NCBI GenBank assembly: GCA_021775575.1
Contig: JAJFHO010000147.1
Span: 1-57,518 of the forward strand
Direction of reading: 5' to 3'
DNA length: 57,518 nt
Origin: Hyphomicrobiales bacterium
Lineage (GTDB): Bacteria > Pseudomonadota > Alphaproteobacteria > Rhizobiales > Methyloligellaceae
The notes below the pieces were generated by a model. It did not search any database and was not told where the DNA came from. It saw nothing but the letters and a program-made list of their open reading frames with translations. Position numbers and translations under genes: made by a program. Shown one piece after another: positions 54,362-57,518 of the stretch. Within the stretch, counting starts at the first letter, position 1, and the number at the start of each line of letters is the position of its first letter.

Positions 54362-54661
54362 CTAACCGCCGCCGCGCTGAAAGGCCTGGTCGAAGCGGGC
54401 GAGGAAGGCGCTTCGCGCTGTCTCGCCCACGGCATCGAAGGTGAGGGTGACGCGCGCGCGCGGCAGGGAGAGCAGGCCGCCCAGGGTCTGGCTCTCCAAC
54501 GCCGCAAACTCAATCTCCACCTTACCGCCCTCCACGGCGAGGGAAATGGCCGATTGCCTGCCGCCGATGGCCTCCCCCGGCGCCAGCACCTTCAGGCTGC
54601 GGTGGAAGTCGGCGAGGGTCAGCGACATCAGCTTTTCGACCGCCGCAGGCGTTGTGCCCAT
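54362..54661 (-). CDS. Small protein of the AOR operon, unknown function
   Basis: A 99-residue protein from ATG 54661, five bases after the MoaD-like stop. The sequence MGTTPAAVEKLMSLTLADFH then AISLAVEGGKVEIEFAALES and QTLGGLLSLPRARVTLTFDA suggests a small beta-rich fold. I recognise no family, but similar proteins often follow MoaD-like genes in aldehyde ferredoxin oxidoreductase clusters, from memory only. Not membrane-spanning. It is the last gene of the visible operon. A role in cofactor handling is plausible. Confidence 0.7.
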   Translation of the reverse strand: MGTTPAAVEKLMSLTLADFHRSLKVLAPGEAIGGRQSAISLAVEGGKVEIEFAALESQTLGGLLSLPRARVTLTFDAVGETARSAFLARFDQAFQRGGG

Positions 54662-54666
54662 GGGGC

Positions 54667-54918
54667 TCAGCCGCCCGCGACCGGCGGCCACACAGCCAGC
54701 GTATCGCCATCAGCGAGCACTTTGGCATCGACCGTGGCGGGAGCTGCGAAACTCCCGTTCACCAGAACGAGATGGCAGATTTCGCGCGGCACCCGATGCG
54801 CTGCCAGAATCTGGCCGGCGGTCGTGCCTTCCGGCATTTCGAGCTGGATCATGTTGCGCTGCGCACCGGGAGGAAGAAATGTGCCGAGCGAGGCATAGAG
54901 CTTCAAAGTAACTTTCAT
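54667..54918 (-). CDS. MoaD/ThiS family sulphur-carrier protein
   Basis: An 83-residue protein with a ubiquitin-like fold and the essential C-terminal Gly-Gly (VWPPVAGG). It begins MKVTLKLYASLGTFLP, as in MoaD. MoaD proteins donate sulphur to pyranopterin in molybdenum or tungsten cofactor synthesis. It is next to a tungsten-type aldehyde ferredoxin oxidoreductase, so a dedicated carrier is likely. Seven bases after the FAD-oxidoreductase stop, same strand. Confidence 0.88.
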   Translation of the reverse strand: MKVTLKLYASLGTFLPPGAQRNMIQLEMPEGTTAGQILAAHRVPREICHLVLVNGSFAAPATVDAKVLADGDTLAVWPPVAGG

Positions 54919-54925
54919 CGCGGGA

Positions 54926-56182
54926 TCAAACCGGCCCGATACCCTGCGCCGTGGCGATATAAGCTTCCGCCAGCCGCTCCGGCGCCTTGAGCAGCTTGTC
55001 CTTCCAGCCGCCGAGCCGGAGTCCCGTCTGGATCAGTCCGCGCATGATACCGACATGATCGGTGAGGCCCACCGCCTGGCCGCCGGCCAGCCGGTCGCCG
55101 TCGAATTCCAGCCGCAGATAACGGTAGCCGTCCTTATCGAGCAGGCGCGCACTCTCACCGCTCTTGACTCCGCTCCAGGCGCCGAAAGAGGAGGAGATCA
55201 GTCCGATCGTGTCGAGCACATTCATGTTCAGGCTGCCCTCATGGGGCGTGTCCAGTCCGGCCATATTCTGCGCGGCGATGCGGCCATGTTCGACCGCCGC
55301 CGGCTGGATCGCCAGTACCGAATAGGTGCCGCTCGACAAATCCATCGCCTGGGCCACGTCGCCGGCCGCATAAATGTCAGGGACGCTGGAGCGCAGCCGG
55401 TCGTCGACCTTTATACCCACATCGGTCTTGATGCCGCTGCCGTTCAGGAAATCGATATTGGAGCGCACGCCGGCGGCAACCACCACCAGTTTTGCCGGAA
55501 TCGAGTCCTTGCTCTTGCCGGAAAGCTTCACGGTCAGCCCGTTCTTGCCTTTTTCGATTTTCTTGATCTTGGTGCCGGTCAGGACCTTGACGCCCTTCGA
55601 CTTGCACCAGCGTTTCAACATCGCCCCGGCATTCTTGTCGAGCATGCGCGGCACCATCCGGTCCTCCATCTCGACGACGCTCAGCTCCGCGCCTCGCGCG
55701 ACAAGCGCCTCGAGAATGATCGAACCGATAAAGCCGGCCCCGAGCAGCACTACAGGCGCGCCTTTCCCGGCGAGTTCCGCAATGTCGCGGGCGTCTTGAA
55801 GCGTCCAGCAATGATGTACGCCGGGCAGGTCGAGGCCGTCGATCTTCGGACGGATCGGGCTGGCGCCGGTGGCGATCAGCAACCGGTCGTAGGAGAGGTC
55901 ATCGGATTTCTTCAGCCCCAAACTCTTTTGCTTGACGTCAATGCTCTTGGCGCGGGCTTGCACGACATTGATTCCGAGATCGTCATAATGGCCCTTTTCA
56001 TGACGCAGATAAGTGCCTTCCTCGCCGATCTGTCCGGACAGATAGTAGGGGATCGCCATACGCGAATAGGGCGGCTCGCCCTCGCCTCCGACGAGCGTGA
56101 TTCTGGCATCGGGCGCGTGCTTGCGCAGCGTTTCCGCCGCGACGACCCCCGCGGGGCCGGCTCCAAGGATGACGTGGTGCAT
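54926..56182 (-). CDS. FAD/NAD-dependent oxidoreductase, likely AOR partner
   Basis: A 418-residue protein. FAD motif ILGAGPAGVVAAETL at the N-terminus, NAD motif VVLLGAGFIGSIILEAL near residue 145, and second FAD motif VPDIYAAGDVAQAM near 265. It resembles ferredoxin-NAD reductases and nitrite-reductase-type flavoproteins. Next to an AOR it should pass electrons from ferredoxin or the AOR to NAD, as AorC does in Aromatoleum. No clear ribosome site. It is 108 bases downstream of the AOR gene, with a hairpin between. Confidence 0.85.
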   Translation of the reverse strand: MHHVILGAGPAGVVAAETLRKHAPDARITLVGGEGEPPYSRMAIPYYLSGQIGEEGTYLRHEKGHYDDLGINVVQARAKSIDVKQKSLGLKKSDDLSYDRLLIATGASPIRPKIDGLDLPGVHHCWTLQDARDIAELAGKGAPVVLLGAGFIGSIILEALVARGAELSVVEMEDRMVPRMLDKNAGAMLKRWCKSKGVKVLTGTKIKKIEKGKNGLTVKLSGKSKDSIPAKLVVVAAGVRSNIDFLNGSGIKTDVGIKVDDRLRSSVPDIYAAGDVAQAMDLSSGTYSVLAIQPAAVEHGRIAAQNMAGLDTPHEGSLNMNVLDTIGLISSSFGAWSGVKSGESARLLDKDGYRYLRLEFDGDRLAGGQAVGLTDHVGIMRGLIQTGLRLGGWKDKLLKAPERLAEAYIATAQGIGPV

Positions 56183-56240
56183 GGGTTCAAATCCTGTCGG
56201 TCATATCAAATCCAGGCGTTACAGCAGTGACCGCGAAGTC

Positions 56241-56264
56241 CACCCTCCCCCGGCGGGGAGGGTG
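56241..56264 (-). other. GC-rich hairpin between AOR and the FAD gene
   Basis: CACCCTCCCC (56241-56250) and GGGGAGGGTG (56255-56264) are perfect complements with a four-base loop CGGC. No T-run follows on the minus strand, so it is not a clear terminator. It may protect or process mRNA between AOR and its partner. Similar GC-rich palindromes are scattered in alphaproteobacterial genomes. Confidence 0.5.
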
Positions 56265-56290
56265 TTCCTGAATGGCGCCTGGAACCAGGC

Positions 56291-57518
56291 TCAAAGCGCC
56301 AGCCGGTTCAGCGTTTCGTTGGTCGGTACGCCTTCCTTGGTCCAGCCGCGCAGCTCGTAATATTCCGGCAGCATCTTGTCGAGGCCGCTCACCAGACCCT
56401 TGGCCGGGCCGGTCTTGGCCGCGTCCTTGAGCAGACGTTTGGGAAGCGTGTCGTCTTTCGCCGTGAAGCCTGCCTTGTTGTTGAACTGCCGCTCCAGGTT
56501 CCAGGTCCTCTCGCCAACCTCCAGGAGCTTGTCGACGCTCCAGTTGCCCTCGCAGGCCGCGTCGACTTGCGGCGCGATGTCTTCAAGCGTCCAGGCAAAT
56601 GTGGTGAACACGCACAGGCCCGAGGAGTCCACCGCCGCCGTCGCGTCCTGGAACGCCTTGACCAGGCCCGCCTTTCCGTCGGTGGCGAGCGGGTCGGTCT
56701 TCTCCGGAATGCCGAGGATTTCCGATGACACCGTATAAGAGCGCAAGTGACACGCGCCCCGGTTGGCGGTGGCATAGGTCAGCCCCATGCCCTGGATGCC
56801 GCGCGGGTCGTAGGCCGGGAACTCCTGGCCCTTCACTGTCATTGACAGCTCCGGCTTGCCATACTTGTCACACATACGCTTCGAGCCCTGCCCCAGCTCC
56901 TTGCCGAATCCTTCCGCCTTGCCGGTAAGCTCGGTGGCTTGCGTAAGGGCTTCAGCGGAGCCGAATTCAAGTTTCAGCCCGCCGGTGTCCTTGTCGGTGA
57001 TGGTGCCGTCCTTATAGAGTTCCATCGCCGCGCCAACGGTTGCCCCGAAAGAAATCGGGTCGATTCCCTGCTCGTTGCAGATGAAGTTGGCGTAGGTCAG
57101 CGCGTCGAGATCGTTGACGCCGGTCGCGGCGCCAAGCGCCCAGGCCGCCTCATATTCGAGCCCGCCGGAAGCATGCCAATATTCCGGCTTGTTCTGGACG
57201 GTGTAATGCTCCTCATTGACCTTGGAGATGCGGCCGCAGGCTATCGTGCAGCTGAAACAGGCCTGGTTGGTGAGCAGGTTCGGCTTGCCGTCCTTGCCGG
57301 AGGGCTCCGCCATGGCTTCGGCGGAAATGTCATGGGCGCCGTCGAACTGAACGTCGCGCGAATTGCGGGTCGGCAGCGCGCCGGCCTCGATGATGACATT
57401 CATCAGCACCTGGGTGCCGAAGGTCGGCAGGCCCTGGCCGGTGACGGCATTGTCGGCCAGCACCTTCTTCCCCGCGTTGGTGGCGTCCAGGAAAGCCTTG
57501 AAGTCCTTGACCTTGACA
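56291..57518 (-). CDS. Aldehyde ferredoxin oxidoreductase (5' end beyond window)
   Basis: The frame is open to the right edge (409 codons including the stop visible); the GTG at 57463 is inside the protein, since codons before it continue as VKVKDFKAFLDATNAGKK. The iron-sulphur cysteines CFSCTIAC and the later Cys of SSGLCVF are present, as is GMGLTYATANRGACH, typical of tungsten AORs. They oxidise aldehydes to acids with a tungstopterin and a 4Fe-4S cluster. About 200 N-terminal residues are missing. First gene visible of the AOR-FAD-MoaD-99 residue operon. Confidence 0.9.
   Translation of the reverse strand, partial: VKVKDFKAFLDATNAGKKVLADNAVTGQGLPTFGTQVLMNVIIEAGALPTRNSRDVQFDGAHDISAEAMAEPSGKDGKPNLLTNQACFSCTIACGRISKVNEEHYTVQNKPEYWHASGGLEYEAAWALGAATGVNDLDALTYANFICNEQGIDPISFGATVGAAMELYKDGTITDKDTGGLKLEFGSAEALTQATELTGKAEGFGKELGQGSKRMCDKYGKPELSMTVKGQEFPAYDPRGIQGMGLTYATANRGACHLRSYTVSSEILGIPEKTDPLATDGKAGLVKAFQDATAAVDSSGLCVFTTFAWTLEDIAPQVDAACEGNWSVDKLLEVGERTWNLERQFNNKAGFTAKDDTLPKRLLKDAAKTGPAKGLVSGLDKMLPEYYELRGWTKEGVPTNETLNRLAL

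Noticed and set aside
1-57518. tRNA, rRNA, CRISPR or insertion sequences
   Set aside because: No tRNA-like T-arm outside genes, no regularly spaced repeats and no transposase motif seen by eye; a tool search could still find a degenerate case.

Overview
The window is GC-rich, gene-dense chromosomal DNA, most likely from an alphaproteobacterium. Support for this is the gene set (CaiB-type CoA transferases, peptide-type ABC importers, an AsmA/RimO neighbourhood) and one perfect TTAA-N7-TTAAC CtrA-type box at 46943-46958. I cannot place it to genus. I see no rRNA, tRNA, CRISPR array, insertion sequence or phage gene.

Layout. (1) 1-17 kb is a catabolism and transport region. It holds a DUF2189 membrane protein (cut by the left edge), a plus-strand run of CoA transferase, crotonase-fold protein, class II aldolase and N-carbamoyl-D-amino-acid hydrolase, a minus-strand three-gene unit built on an ExbB/ExbD-like proton channel, an SDR, a TauD-type dioxygenase, an AbrB-family permease, a PEP-mutase/isocitrate-lyase-family enzyme, and a five-gene peptide/nickel-type ABC importer. 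An MFS transporter follows at 17.0-18.3 kb. (2) 18.7-43.3 kb is a large surface-polysaccharide locus. It contains a Wzz-type BY-kinase, wecG-wecB-wecC (UDP-ManNAcA synthesis and a GT26 transferase), a VpsJ-like barrel, a formyltransferase-fold protein, a heparinase II/III-like protein, a GMC oxidoreductase preceded by a 40-residue twin-arginine microprotein, a Wzy/ligase, a Wzx flippase, a class III aminotransferase, an NAD-dependent epimerase, an SMR/EamA-like transporter, a WcaJ/WbaP-type initiating transferase, a HAD-UbiA fusion, a DprE1-like oxidase, a GT-C transferase, a polysaccharide lyase and a methyltransferase. (3) 43.3-48.3 kb carries a minus-strand series NamZ, NagZ-like, FHA, PP2C that joins peptidoglycan breakdown to phospho-signalling proteins. 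(4) 48.5-53.5 kb carries AsmA, RimO, a small unknown protein and an isocitrate/isopropylmalate-type dehydrogenase. (5) 53.5-57.5 kb carries a SPOR-domain protein and a tungsten-type aldehyde ferredoxin oxidoreductase operon with a FAD partner and a MoaD-like protein, cut by the right edge.

How it may work together. The EPS locus encodes initiation (36040), ManNAcA supply and transfer (21085-24246), flipping (Wzx), polymerisation (Wzy and the Wzz-kinase) and several tailoring steps. The HAD-UbiA, DprE1-like and GT-C genes overlap one another and look like a polyprenyl-phosphate-arabinose route, with the SMR-like protein as a possible flippase. A short motif, TTAAGGTTA, occurs in three upstream regions of this locus, which suggests shared regulation. 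The other leads I rate highest are the ExbB/D-like unit, the Tat-like microprotein next to the GMC enzyme, and the NamZ/NagZ/FHA/PP2C cluster.
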